Positions 49,986 to 58,136 of a stretch of DNA of 64,000 bases are shown here, one piece after another. The first letter of the stretch is position 1. Each line of letters starts with the position of its first letter. Position numbers and translations under genes: made by a program. The stretch covers positions 1-64,000 of the forward strand of contig DXAL01000021.1 in assembly GCA_019117125.1 (NCBI GenBank), written 5' to 3'. A model generated the notes under the pieces. The model saw nothing but the letters and a program-made list of their open reading frames with translations. It was not told the DNA's origin and did no database searches. Source of the DNA: Candidatus Mediterraneibacter merdipullorum. GTDB lineage: Bacteria; Bacillota; Clostridia; Lachnospirales; Lachnospiraceae.

Positions 49986-52148
49986 ATGGACCAGACATTT
50001 GAGAAACGGAAAAAAGTAATACTGGATTTTATCAGTGACGGCTTTTATGTGCCGATGAAGATAAAAGAGATTGCCACAGTCCTGCAGATTCCGCGGGAGC
50101 AGCGGGAAGAACTCCGGATGGTGCTGGATGCGCTGGTGGAGGAAGGCAGCGTCAGCCTCTCCAGGCGTGGGAAATACAGCAGGCAGGAGGAAGAGCGGCT
50201 CAGGGGGATATTCCGGGCAAATATACGCGGATTCGGATTTGTCACTCCAGAAGAGGAGGGAGAGGACGTATATATTGCCGAGGAAAATATCGGAGGCGCA
50301 TTCCAGGGCGATGCGGTGGAGTGCGTCATCACCGGGAGACCCGGAGGCCGGCGCAGGGAAGGACGCATCGTGCGCATCCTTTCCCACAGTGTCGTGCATG
50401 TGGTGGGGCTCTATGAGAAGAGCCGCAGCTTCGGTTTTGTCCGGCCGGACGACCAGCGGGTCCTGCGGGATATCTATGTCCCGGAAGGAAAAGAGATGGG
50501 CGCCATGACCGGGCACAAGGTCGTCGTTGAGCTGACTTCATACGGCGGCGAGCACACGAAGCCCGAGGGAAGAGTCGTCGAAATCCTCGGACATGTCAAC
50601 GACCCGGGGACAGATATCCTCTCCATCGTCAAAGACATGGGCATCCCTTCGGAATTTCCGGAGAAAGTCCTGAACCAGGCGGTCCGTGTGGGAAAAGAAG
50701 TAAGCGAAGCGGACTGTGCGGGCAGGAAGGACCTGAGAGACTGGACGATGGTGACGATAGACGGGGAGGATGCCAGAGACCTGGACGATGCGGTATCCCT
50801 CACGAAGGAGGGGGAGAACTACCGTCTGGGCGTCCACATCGCGGATGTGGCAAACTATGTCCAGGAGGGGAGCGCGCTGGACCGGGAGGCATTTGAGCGC
50901 GGGACGAGCGTGTATCTCGCAGACCGGGTGATACCGATGCTGCCGCACAGACTTTCAAACGGGATATGTTCGCTGAATGCGGGAGAAGATCGTCTGGCGC
51001 TCTCCTGCATCATGACAGTGAGCCCGTCCGGAGAAATCCTCAGCCATGAGATTGCGGAGACGGTCATCCGGGTGGATAAGCGGATGAGTTATAACGGTGT
51101 GGCGGCGGTCCTCGCCGCTCACGGGGAAGACGGGCAATATGCGGATTACCGGGAGTACGTCCCCATGCTGCTCCTGATGAAGGAGCTTTCCGACTGCGTC
51201 CGGGAGCGCCGGGGAAGGCGGGGCGCCATCAGCTTTGATTTCCCGGAGACAAAGGTATGCCTGGATGAGAAAGGCAGACCCACGGAAATAAAACCCTATG
51301 AGCGGAACGATGCGTCGAAAATCATAGAGGACTTTATGCTCATGGCAAACGAGACGGTAGCAGAAGAGTATTTCTGGCGGGAAATCCCGTTCCTCTACCG
51401 GTCCCACGAGGTGCCGGACCGGGAGAAGATACGGGCGCTCTCGGCATTTATCAATAACTTCGGATGCCACATCCACGTACAGAACGAGGTGCGTCCGGGG
51501 GAGATACAGAGAGTCCTGAACCAGGTGGCAGGCACGCCTGAGGAGGCGATGATCAGCCGTCTGGCGCTGCGCTCCATGAAGCAGGCAAGATATACGACGG
51601 AGAATCAGGGACATTTCGGACTTGCGGCGAGATACTACACACATTTCACCTCTCCCATCCGGAGATACCCGGACCTGCAGATACACCGCATCATCAAGGA
51701 AAATATCCGGGGCAGGCTGAACGGGGACCGCATCGCCCACTATGAAGAGATACTCCCGAAAGCGGCGGCTCAGAGCAGCGACAGGGAGCGGAGGGCAGAA
51801 GAAGCGGAACGGGAAGTCGTAAAGATGAAGAAAGCAGAGTACATGCGCGGGCGGCTCGGAGAAGAATATGAAGGAGTCATATCCGGTGTGACGAAGTGGG
51901 GGGTCTATGTGGAGCTTCCCAATACCGTGGAGGGACTTGTGCATGTGTCGGACATGCGGGGCGACCACTATGAATTCTCCGAACAGGCTTACGAGCTGGT
52001 CGGGGTGCATACCGGAGAGACGTACCGGCTCGGACAGACGGTGCGGGTGCGCGTCACCGGTGCGGACAAACTGCAGAAGACAGTGGATTTTGAAATCGTA
52101 TCTGAAGAAAGGCGGGGCAGGCAGCAGGACTGCCCGGGAGGAGAGTAA
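49986..52148 (+). CDS. rnr: Ribonuclease R
   Basis: Processive 3'-to-5' exoribonuclease that degrades structured RNA and works with tmRNA/SmpB. 720 residues: a winged-helix N-terminus ([22 protein letters not shown]), two cold-shock domains ([37 protein letters not shown]), the RNB catalytic domain with the acidic cluster [14 protein letters not shown] near residue 258 and [17 protein letters not shown], and a C-terminal S1 domain ([25 protein letters not shown]). smpB starts 5 nt after its stop. Confidence 0.97.
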   Translation: MDQTFEKRKKVILDFISDGFYVPMKIKEIATVLQIPREQREELRMVLDALVEEGSVSLSRRGKYSRQEEERLRGIFRANIRGFGFVTPEEEGEDVYIAEENIGGAFQGDAVECVITGRPGGRRREGRIVRILSHSVVHVVGLYEKSRSFGFVRPDDQRVLRDIYVPEGKEMGAMTGHKVVVELTSYGGEHTKPEGRVVEILGHVNDPGTDILSIVKDMGIPSEFPEKVLNQAVRVGKEVSEADCAGRKDLRDWTMVTIDGEDARDLDDAVSLTKEGENYRLGVHIADVANYVQEGSALDREAFERGTSVYLADRVIPMLPHRLSNGICSLNAGEDRLALSCIMTVSPSGEILSHEIAETVIRVDKRMSYNGVAAVLAAHGEDGQYADYREYVPMLLLMKELSDCVRERRGRRGAISFDFPETKVCLDEKGRPTEIKPYERNDASKIIEDFMLMANETVAEEYFWREIPFLYRSHEVPDREKIRALSAFINNFGCHIHVQNEVRPGEIQRVLNQVAGTPEEAMISRLALRSMKQARYTTENQGHFGLAARYYTHFTSPIRRYPDLQIHRIIKENIRGRLNGDRIAHYEEILPKAAAQSSDRERRAEEAEREVVKMKKAEYMRGRLGEEYEGVISGVTKWGVYVELPNTVEGLVHVSDMRGDHYEFSEQAYELVGVHTGETYRLGQTVRVRVTGADKLQKTVDFEIVSEERRGRQQDCPGGE

Positions 52149-52153
52149 GGCAT

Positions 52154-52618
52154 ATGACCGGAAAAGAGAGAAAGCTCATCGCCAATAATAAAAAGGCATA
52201 TCATGATTATTTCATCCTTGAGAAATACGAGGCGGGCATCGTCCTCCACGGCACGGAGGTCAAATCCCTGCGGATGGGGAAGTGCAGCATCAAGGAAGCG
52301 TTCATCCGCGTGGAGTCGGGAGAGATGTATATTTACGGCATGCACATCTCCCCCTATGAAAAAGGGAATATCTTTAACAAAGACCCGCTGCGTGTGCGCA
52401 AGCTGCTTCTCCACAAAAAGGAAATCCTGAAGATTTTCGGGAAGATGAAAGAGCAGGGCATCACGGTCGTCCCGCTCCAGGTCTATTTCAGCGGCAGCCT
52501 CGTGAAGGTCGAGATTGGTCTGGCAAAGGGCAAGAAGCTCTACGACAAGCGGGCGGATATCGCGAAGAAGGACCAGAAGCGGGAAGCCCAGAGGGATTTC
52601 AAGATAAGGAATCTGTAG
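52154..52618 (+). CDS. smpB: SsrA-binding protein
   Basis: Binds tmRNA and delivers it to stalled ribosomes. 154 residues with the SmpB signatures: [40 protein letters not shown], the [28 protein letters not shown] segment and a basic C-terminal tail ([18 protein letters not shown]) that enters the mRNA channel. It is co-transcribed with rnr. The tmRNA gene itself is not in this window. Confidence 0.97.
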   Translation: MTGKERKLIANNKKAYHDYFILEKYEAGIVLHGTEVKSLRMGKCSIKEAFIRVESGEMYIYGMHISPYEKGNIFNKDPLRVRKLLLHKKEILKIFGKMKEQGITVVPLQVYFSGSLVKVEIGLAKGKKLYDKRADIAKKDQKREAQRDFKIRNL

Positions 52619-52630
52619 GAGGGACAGGAC

Positions 52631-53479
52631 ATGATACAGGATATCGGACCATATCATCTGGATAATCAGTACAGACCGGTGCCGCCGGATGAAGAGAGCA
52701 TCGCGCTGTACTATGAAGACCACCGGGCGCTGGTCAGGCGGACGGAGGAGGGGATTGAGTTCCCCAGGTTCCGGGAGCTGGAGCGGCTCAATAAAGAACT
52801 CTACACGGATTACATATATCTCTTTGCCATCGACGGTCCGTCCGGCAGGGAGCGCTATTATCTTGTCCGGGAAATCAACCGGGAACCGCTCTCGGAGTTC
52901 ACGATGGAAAATACCCAGATATTCCGCACCGCTGCGCCCCGGTACCGCGCATTCGCGGGAATCACGGGATATCAGCTTTACAGCTGGTATCAGGCACGGC
53001 GTTACTGCGGGAGATGCGGGCACCTTATGAAACATGACGAAAAAGAGCGCATGATGTACTGTGAGGAATGCCGCAATATGGAATTCCCGAAGATATGTCC
53101 GGCGGTTATCATAGGCGTGACAGACGGGAACCGGCTCCTGATGTCGAAATATGCGGGCCGGGCTTACACGAACTACGCGCTGCTGGCGGGATTTACGGAA
53201 ATCGGCGAGACCGTCGAACAGACGGTGGCAAGGGAAGTGATGGAGGAAGTGGGGCTGAAGGTAAAGAACCTGCGCTATTATAAAAGCCAGCCCTGGTCCT
53301 TCACCGATACGCTCCTGATGGGATTCTACTGTGACCTGGACGGAGAGGACGCCATCACGCTGGATGAGAATGAACTCGCGCTGGCGCAGTGGTTCGAGCG
53401 GGAGGACATCCCTGAGCCGGCTTCCGGGGAGAGCCTGACAAGCGAGATGATATTGCGGTTTAAAAACGGAGCGGTCTGA
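52631..53479 (+). CDS. Zinc-ribbon NUDIX hydrolase, NudC-like
   Basis: NUDIX hydrolase of the NADH pyrophosphatase group. A four-cysteine zinc ribbon lies near residues 126-156 (CGRCGHLMK..CEEC). The NUDIX box follows as GFTEIGETVEQTVAREVMEEVGLK (G-x5-E-x7-REVMEEVG). The family motif SQPW is conserved in YYKSQPWSFTDTLLMGF. Expected activity is hydrolysis of NAD(H) and perhaps removal of NAD caps from RNA. 282 residues. It starts 12 nt after smpB, so it probably belongs to the rnr operon, an attractive link to RNA turnover. Confidence 0.9.
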   Translation: MIQDIGPYHLDNQYRPVPPDEESIALYYEDHRALVRRTEEGIEFPRFRELERLNKELYTDYIYLFAIDGPSGRERYYLVREINREPLSEFTMENTQIFRTAAPRYRAFAGITGYQLYSWYQARRYCGRCGHLMKHDEKERMMYCEECRNMEFPKICPAVIIGVTDGNRLLMSKYAGRAYTNYALLAGFTEIGETVEQTVAREVMEEVGLKVKNLRYYKSQPWSFTDTLLMGFYCDLDGEDAITLDENELALAQWFEREDIPEPASGESLTSEMILRFKNGAV

Positions 53480-53487
53480 TGTATAAT
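53459..53487 (+). promoter_or_regulatory. Predicted promoter of the hemerythrin gene
   Basis: TTTAAA (53459-53464), 17-bp spacer, TATAAT (53482-53487), straddling the NUDIX gene stop. Confidence 0.5.
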
Positions 53488-53577
53488 AAAGAAGACGCGG
53501 ACGCACGGGCTGCGGACCGTCAAAGGAAACCGGAAAATCAGACAAAAAACAGAAAACACATCACGGAGGGATATACT

Positions 53578-54000
53578 ATGAGAGCAGAATTTGACGAAAG
53601 CCTTGTCACCGGAAATGAGATGATCGACTCCCAGCACAAAGAGCTCATCGATAAGATAAACCGTCTCCTGGACAGCTGTGAGACGAGCAAAGATAAAGTC
53701 GTGGCAGTCAAGACGCTGGAGTATCTTGCAGACTATACGGAATTTCATTTCGGAGAGGAAGAGAAGCTCCAGGAATCCATCAGCTATCCGGCGCTTGCCG
53801 AGCATAAAAAGGAGCATGACAAGCTCCGCCAGGTCGTACAGGACCTTCACGAGATGCTCGAGGAAGAGGAAGGACCGACAGATGCGTTCGTAGAGCAGGT
53901 CAATCAGAACGTGATTGAGTGGCTGTACCGCCATATCAAGGGATTCGACCGGTCGGTCGCGGAGTATAAGTTCATGAATGAGAGCAGCGAGCGGCTGTAA
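53578..54000 (+). CDS. Bacteriohemerythrin
   Basis: Non-haem diiron oxygen-binding protein of 140 residues, a four-helix bundle. The ligand pattern is visible: H in DSQHKELID, H in FHFGEEEK with E, the HKKEHD pair, and H..D in YRHIKGFDRS. Likely roles are O2 or NO sensing or scavenging and iron handling. The ATG at 53578 is chosen because GGAGG precedes it; a longer frame from 53479 reads across the leader. It is a single-gene unit with its own promoter and terminator, complementing the flavodiiron protein as oxygen-related defence. Confidence 0.92.
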   Translation: MRAEFDESLVTGNEMIDSQHKELIDKINRLLDSCETSKDKVVAVKTLEYLADYTEFHFGEEEKLQESISYPALAEHKKEHDKLRQVVQDLHEMLEEEEGPTDAFVEQVNQNVIEWLYRHIKGFDRSVAEYKFMNESSERL

Positions 54001-54017
54001 AACGGTCTCTTGATGCA

Positions 54018-54053
54018 GGGGCAGGAGCGGTGTGCGAACACCGCTCCTGCCCC
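54018..54053. terminator. Perfect 16-bp stem after the hemerythrin gene
   Basis: GGGGCAGGAGCGGTGT (54018-54033) pairs perfectly with ACACCGCTCCTGCCCC (54038-54053) around a GCGA tetraloop. The T-tract is poor (TTGTAT). It separates convergent genes. Confidence 0.75.
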
Positions 54054-54096
54054 TTGTATACTGACACTGTATTTCCCGCAAACACAAAGAGAAAAC

Positions 54097-55113
54097 TCAG
54101 TTGAATCCGATGAGCCTCCTTGCCACGCTGTAAGCCAGCGACGACACTTTCCGCCCGGGTCTTCCGGGCAGGTTCATCGTCTGTCCGAGGATGCCGTAGC
54201 GTATCTTCATGTAGGTCTTGTAATCTTTTCGTTTCAGGTACTCCCAGAGCTCTTTCTTTTTCACAAGGTTCTCCTGCTTTTTCGAGCGGATGCAGAGGAT
54301 GGAAGACACGGTCATCATGATGGCGAGATAGTTGACCATATATTTGCGGAGCTTTTTGCTCGTGATGAGCTTCAGTTCGTACATGGCAATCATGGACTTC
54401 GTGACAAAAAGCTGCTGGTCGATGCGGCTTATCATGACCTTCTCATTGACGGACTGGTCCTCCCGCCCGATGAAATACCGGTAGAAGTCCACATTCAGGT
54501 AGTACAGGGTGCGCACATGGGGCAGCGGATAGTATACATAGATATTATCCACATAAAATGTGTGCTTGGGCAGCTCGAGCTGGCAGAGTTTCAGCATTTC
54601 CGTGCGGTAGATGACAGAATGCATGAGGATGTACTGGTCCAGCCGGAAGCGTCCGATATCGTCCCAGCGGAAAATCTGGTTTTCCGGAAGGACATTGTCG
54701 TAGCGGATGATTTTCTTGTGTTCCATGCCGACTTTTTCATACACATAGTTTGCGATGACCATATCCACCTGTGCATCGGCTTCCACGAATCCTTTCACTG
54801 CTTCGAGTATTTTGAGCAGGGAGTCTTTATCGACCCAGTCGTCGCTGTCCACGACTTTGAAGTAAACGCCTGTGGCGTGCCGCAGCCCCCAGTTCACGGC
54901 GTCTCCGTGACCGCCGTTCTCCTTGCTGACCGCCTTTACGATGGTCGGATATTTCTCCTGGTAGCGCTCGGCTATCGCCTGTGTCCCGTCGGAAGAGCCG
55001 TCGTTGACAATGATGATTTCCACGTCTTCGCCGCCTTCGAGTATGGAGTTGACGGCCTTTTCCATATATGCTTCTGAGTTGTAGCACGGAATCGCAAATG
55101 AGATATATTTCAT
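54097..55113 (-). CDS. Family 2 glycosyltransferase
   Basis: Inverting GT-A glycosyltransferase, 338 residues. N-terminal SFAIPCYNSEAYMEKAVNSIL, nucleotide-sugar binding EIIIVNDGSSDGTQAIAERY, and the metal-binding DxD region YFKVVDSDDWVDKDSL. No signal peptide; the C-terminal part has no clear membrane anchor and is basic. Donor and acceptor are unknown. Such solo enzymes often act on wall polymers or lipids. The ribosome site GGAGGG is strong. Confidence 0.9.
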   Translation of the reverse strand: MKYISFAIPCYNSEAYMEKAVNSILEGGEDVEIIIVNDGSSDGTQAIAERYQEKYPTIVKAVSKENGGHGDAVNWGLRHATGVYFKVVDSDDWVDKDSLLKILEAVKGFVEADAQVDMVIANYVYEKVGMEHKKIIRYDNVLPENQIFRWDDIGRFRLDQYILMHSVIYRTEMLKLCQLELPKHTFYVDNIYVYYPLPHVRTLYYLNVDFYRYFIGREDQSVNEKVMISRIDQQLFVTKSMIAMYELKLITSKKLRKYMVNYLAIMMTVSSILCIRSKKQENLVKKKELWEYLKRKDYKTYMKIRYGILGQTMNLPGRPGRKVSSLAYSVARRLIGFN

Positions 55114-55146
55114 CTTTTTCCCTCCCTCTCATGTTCTTCTTTGTTG

Positions 55147-55175
55147 ATTATACCATTGCAGAGGGCATAATACAA
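55147..55175 (-). promoter_or_regulatory. Predicted promoter of the glycosyltransferase gene
   Basis: On the minus strand TTGTAT (55175-55170), 17-bp spacer, TATAAT (55152-55147). Confidence 0.65.
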
Positions 55176-55197
55176 AGTTATTTTTTGGCTGCGGGCA

Positions 55198-55217
55198 GCG
55201 TCAGTGTACACTGACGC
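55198..55217. repeat. Perfect 20-bp palindrome
   Basis: GCGTCAGTGTACACTGACGC is self-complementary. It lies just past the end of the Crp/Fnr gene and about 25 bp upstream of the -35 of the glycosyltransferase promoter. It may be an operator or a terminator stem; no T-tract is attached. Confidence 0.6.
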
Positions 55218-55222
55218 CATTG

Positions 55223-55870
55223 TCAGGTTTTGAGCAGGAAGCGGTTTTTCCTGTAGACGATCAGACCGTCCTTCTGCATTTTGGAAAGCTCGCTGCACAT
55301 GGCGCTGCGGTCTACGTTCAGGTAATCCGCCAGCTGCTGGCGGTTATACGGGATAAGGAAGGAATCGCTCCCGGAGTGTCGGGCACATTCGGAAAAGTAG
55401 GACATCAGCCGCCCGCGGATGGATTTGGAACTGGTGTGCTGTATCCGGCGGGAGAGCAGCAGGCTTTTGCGGGCGCAGACGGTCAGGAGATTTCGGACGA
55501 GCTGCGTATGGAAGGCGCAGGCGCTGGTGCATGTTGTCAGGACCCGCCCGATATTTAAGAAGAGTACGGAAGTATCTTCCGCAGCAGACACCGTGACCTG
55601 CAGGGGCTCTTTTGGGATGCAGGCATAAGCCTCAGCAAAGACGGAACCGGGGGCGACCGTCCCCAGGATGCTCGTGCCGCCCCAGATGTCATCGCAGGAT
55701 ACCACCGCCATGCCGGAGAGCACGATGCCGAGATTCTCTGTGACAATCCCTTCGGAAAGGATGATGTCCTTTTTCTGATAGCTGCGCTCTGCGGCGCCCA
55801 GGCATTCCAGGAGAGAGGCAATCTCCGACTCGCTTAACCCGCGGAACAGTTCGGTACCGGATAAATTCAT
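55223..55870 (-). CDS. Crp/Fnr family regulator
   Basis: 215-residue transcription factor. Residues 1-130 form a cyclic-nucleotide-binding-type beta-roll (IILSEGIVTENLGIVLSGMAVV, APGSVFAEAYACI), without an Fnr-type N-terminal cysteine cluster. The C-terminus is a winged helix with FLIPYNRQQLADYLNVDRSAMCSELSKMQKDGLIVYRKN. The ATG at 55870 follows GGAG; a longer frame is AT-rich leader. It is divergent from a ferredoxin-type gene, with a palindrome in the shared 91-bp region, so it probably regulates both. In anaerobic Firmicutes such Crp/ferredoxin pairs often accompany hcp, which is not seen here. Confidence 0.9.
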   Translation of the reverse strand: MNLSGTELFRGLSESEIASLLECLGAAERSYQKKDIILSEGIVTENLGIVLSGMAVVSCDDIWGGTSILGTVAPGSVFAEAYACIPKEPLQVTVSAAEDTSVLFLNIGRVLTTCTSACAFHTQLVRNLLTVCARKSLLLSRRIQHTSSKSIRGRLMSYFSECARHSGSDSFLIPYNRQQLADYLNVDRSAMCSELSKMQKDGLIVYRKNRFLLKT

Positions 55871-55883
55871 TTTTTTCTCCTTT

Positions 55884-55899
55884 TGTTGTTTTAACAACA
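55884..55899. promoter_or_regulatory. Palindromic Crp/Fnr-type operator
   Basis: TGTTGTT-TT-AACAACA, two perfect 7-bp arms. Its centre (55891.5) lies about 41.5 bp before the predicted start of the rightward transcript, the classic class II activator position. It falls in the early leader of the leftward transcript. Confidence 0.7.
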
Positions 55900-55913
55900 G
55901 ATTTTTCTTTTGG

Positions 55914-55942
55914 ATTATAGTATACTGGACCCGAAAAAACAA
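55914..55942 (-). promoter_or_regulatory. Predicted leftward promoter of the Crp/Fnr gene
   Basis: Minus strand TTGTTT (55942-55937), 17-bp spacer, TATAAT (55919-55914). The palindrome would occupy about +8 to +23, suited to autorepression. Confidence 0.6.
55921..55926 (+). promoter_or_regulatory. Rightward -10 box of the ferredoxin gene
   Basis: TATACT with no acceptable -35 at the right distance, consistent with a promoter needing an activator bound at the palindrome. Confidence 0.5.
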
Positions 55943-55961
55943 GAGAAAGGACGGATTTATT

Positions 55962-56588
55962 ATGATTCGGAAAATTATCCAGATAGACGAAGAAAAATGC
56001 AACGGCTGCGGCGCGTGCGCCCAGGCATGTCACGAAGGCGCCATCGGGATGGTAAACGGCAGGGCAAAGCTGCTGCGGGACGATTACTGCGACGGGCTGG
56101 GGGACTGCCTGCCCGCCTGCCCAACTGGGGCGATTACCTTTGTGGAGCGGGAGGCTGCGGCATATGACGAGAAGGCAGTGCAGGAGAACATGAAAAAGAA
56201 GAAGGGCGCGAAAGCAGGCGGCTCACAGCTGGGACAGTGGCCCTGCCAGCTCAAACTGGTCCCGACTCGCGCGCCTTACTATGACGGCGCAGACCTGCTG
56301 ATAGCGGCGGACTGCAGCGCCTATGCCTATGCCGGGATGCATGACGGGTTCATGCGCGGGAAGGTCACGCTCATCGGGTGCCCGAAGCTGGACGCTGTGG
56401 ATTACAGTGAAAAGCTGACCCATATCTTTCGGGACAACGACATCCGGAGCGTGACGGTCGTGCGGATGGAAGTGCCCTGCTGCGGCGGGCTGGAGATGGC
56501 GGTCAGAAGAGCTCTGGAGGCATGCGGGAAATCCATCCCGTGGGAAGTGGCGACCATATCCATCAGCGGGGAACTTCTCGCCCGCTGA
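55962..56588 (+). CDS. Ferredoxin-type 4Fe-4S protein with C-terminal domain
   Basis: 208-residue electron-transfer protein. Residues 10-62 carry two [4Fe-4S] motifs, CNGCGACAQAC and CDGLGDCLPACP; the second has a wider first gap than the classical CxxCxxC. A charged linker (KKKKGAKAGG) leads to a C-terminal domain with conserved cysteines (LIAADCSAYAYAG, LIGCPKLD, VPCCGGLEMAVRRALE) whose function is not known to me. The divergent Crp/Fnr regulator and shared palindrome suggest control by redox, nitrosative or metabolic signals. Confidence 0.85.
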   Translation: MIRKIIQIDEEKCNGCGACAQACHEGAIGMVNGRAKLLRDDYCDGLGDCLPACPTGAITFVEREAAAYDEKAVQENMKKKKGAKAGGSQLGQWPCQLKLVPTRAPYYDGADLLIAADCSAYAYAGMHDGFMRGKVTLIGCPKLDAVDYSEKLTHIFRDNDIRSVTVVRMEVPCCGGLEMAVRRALEACGKSIPWEVATISISGELLAR

Positions 56589-56676
56589 TAGTCTCCGTGC
56601 ATATCCGCTGATGGTCCGTGCGCATGCCGGCGGATGATTTCCGCGTGTGTGTGGTGATGATTTCCGCGTGTGATGA

Positions 56677-56705
56677 TTGTAAAATCTCCGGTTTTACGTT
56701 ATAGT
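56677..56705 (+). promoter_or_regulatory. Predicted promoter of the phosphofructokinase gene
   Basis: TTGTAA (56677-56682), 17-bp spacer, TATAGT (56700-56705). The spacer carries GTAAAA-n7-TTTTAC (56679-56697), an inverted repeat that could be an operator. Just upstream GATGATTTCCGCGTGTG is directly repeated. Confidence 0.6.
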
Positions 56706-56781
56706 AATCATGTTGCTATATCAGTTCAGTCATCCAGATGAGCTGGATTTCTGTCATCATCGATTTGTCAGGAGGAGACCA

Positions 56782-58005
56782 ATGAAGAAAAATGTAATCG
56801 TCGGACAGTCTGGAGGACCGACAGCCGTGATAAATGCAAGCCTGTACGGTGTCGTATACGAGGCGCTCAACCGGGAGGATGCCTGCGGCACCGTATACGG
56901 GATGATAAACGGGATTGAAGGCTTTTTAAACGGGAAAGTGATGGATATGGAGCCGCTGGAGCGCTCCGGGGAGCTGGAACTCATCAAAACGACGCCCGGT
57001 TCCTATCTGGGCTCCTGCCGGTACAAGCTGCCGGAAGACCTGGACGACGGGGTGTATCCAAAACTGTTCGGCAGGCTGGAAGAGTACGGCATCGGGTATT
57101 TCTTCTACATCGGCGGAAATGATTCCATGGATACTGTAAGCAAGCTTTCCCGCTATGCAGCGAAGTATGGAAGTGACATCCGGTTCATCGGCATTCCGAA
57201 GACCATTGACAATGACCTTGTGCACACGGACCATACGCCGGGATACGGGAGCGCGGCAAAGTATGTGGCTTCCACGGTGCGGGAGATTTCCCTGGACGCA
57301 TCGGTCTATGACAATAAGAAATCCGTCACCATCGTCGAGGTGATGGGACGCCACGCAGGCTGGCTGACGGCGGCGGGGGCTCTCGCGCGCAAGTTCGACG
57401 GGGACAATCCCCTTCTCATCTATCTGCCGGAGACTGCCTTTGACACGGAGCGCTTCCTGAAAGACGTGGAATCCGCGCTTGAGAAGACGCCCAATGTGGT
57501 GGTATGCATCTCCGAGGGCATCAACGACGGAAAAGGCACGTTCATCTGTGAACTGGCGAGCAGCGTGGGTGTGGACACATTCGGTCACAAGATGCTCACC
57601 GGCTCCGGGAAATATCTGGAGAACCTGGTGAAAGACAGGCTGGGCGTCAAAGTCCGCTCTGTGGAGCTCAATGTGTGCCAGAGATGCTCCTCTGCCATGC
57701 TCTCCGGTACGGACCAGAAGGAAGCCATCGCCTCCGGCGCATACGGGGTGAAGCGCGCCATCGAGGGGGAGACCGGAAAGATGGTGGCATTTTCCCGCCT
57801 CCCGGGTGAGGATTACCGGACGGACTATGTGCTGGAAGATGTAAACGCCATCTGCAACCAGGAGAAGACGGTGCCTGCGGAGTGGATTACGGGGCGCGGC
57901 TCGGATGTGAGCCGGGAATTTACCGCCTATGCCCTCCCGCTTATCCAGGGCACAGTGAAAGTCCCGGAAAAAGACGGGCTCCCGCTCTTCGCATACCGCA
58001 GATGA
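56782..58005 (+). CDS. 6-phosphofructokinase, predicted PPi-dependent
   Basis: Phosphorylates fructose 6-phosphate; 407 residues of the PfkA superfamily. N-terminal VGQSGGPTAVINASLYG, the diagnostic loops YIGGNDSMDT (residues 109-118) and PKTIDNDL (residues 139-146), and MGRHAGWLTAAGALA. ATP-type enzymes have Gly in place of the Asp of GGND and of the Lys in PKTIDND. The Asp and Lys found here mark the pyrophosphate-dependent type, which works reversibly in glycolysis and gluconeogenesis and saves ATP. The ATG at 56782 follows GGAGGAG; a longer frame begins before it near the -10 box. An ATP-type paralogue elsewhere in the genome is likely. Confidence 0.92.
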   Translation: MKKNVIVGQSGGPTAVINASLYGVVYEALNREDACGTVYGMINGIEGFLNGKVMDMEPLERSGELELIKTTPGSYLGSCRYKLPEDLDDGVYPKLFGRLEEYGIGYFFYIGGNDSMDTVSKLSRYAAKYGSDIRFIGIPKTIDNDLVHTDHTPGYGSAAKYVASTVREISLDASVYDNKKSVTIVEVMGRHAGWLTAAGALARKFDGDNPLLIYLPETAFDTERFLKDVESALEKTPNVVVCISEGINDGKGTFICELASSVGVDTFGHKMLTGSGKYLENLVKDRLGVKVRSVELNVCQRCSSAMLSGTDQKEAIASGAYGVKRAIEGETGKMVAFSRLPGEDYRTDYVLEDVNAICNQEKTVPAEWITGRGSDVSREFTAYALPLIQGTVKVPEKDGLPLFAYRR

Positions 58006-58029
58006 GACGGCGGCTGCACGCCGTGCGGG

Positions 58030-58090
58030 AAAAGACAGCAGCGTAAAGAAAAAAGACAGCAGCATAAAGGAAAAGACGGCAGGATGTAAG
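58030..58090. repeat. Three imperfect 20-21-bp tandem repeats
   Basis: Units starting AAAAGACAGCAGC or AAAAGACGGCAGG begin at 58030, 58051 and 58071, in the gap between the phosphofructokinase and subtilase genes. Confidence 0.6.
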
Positions 58091-58100
58091 ATAAGGAACG

Positions 58101-58129
58101 CCCTCTGTGCATAGATTGTGCACAGGGGG
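58101..58129 (+). promoter_or_regulatory. Hairpin that masks the subtilase ribosome site
   Basis: CCCTCTGTGC (58101-58110) pairs with GCACAGGGGG (58120-58129), one G-U pair, 9-nt loop, followed by TGTTTTT. It looks like a terminator, yet its right arm contains the G-rich ribosome site 8 nt before the subtilase start. Confidence 0.6.
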
Positions 58130-58136
58130 TGTTTTT

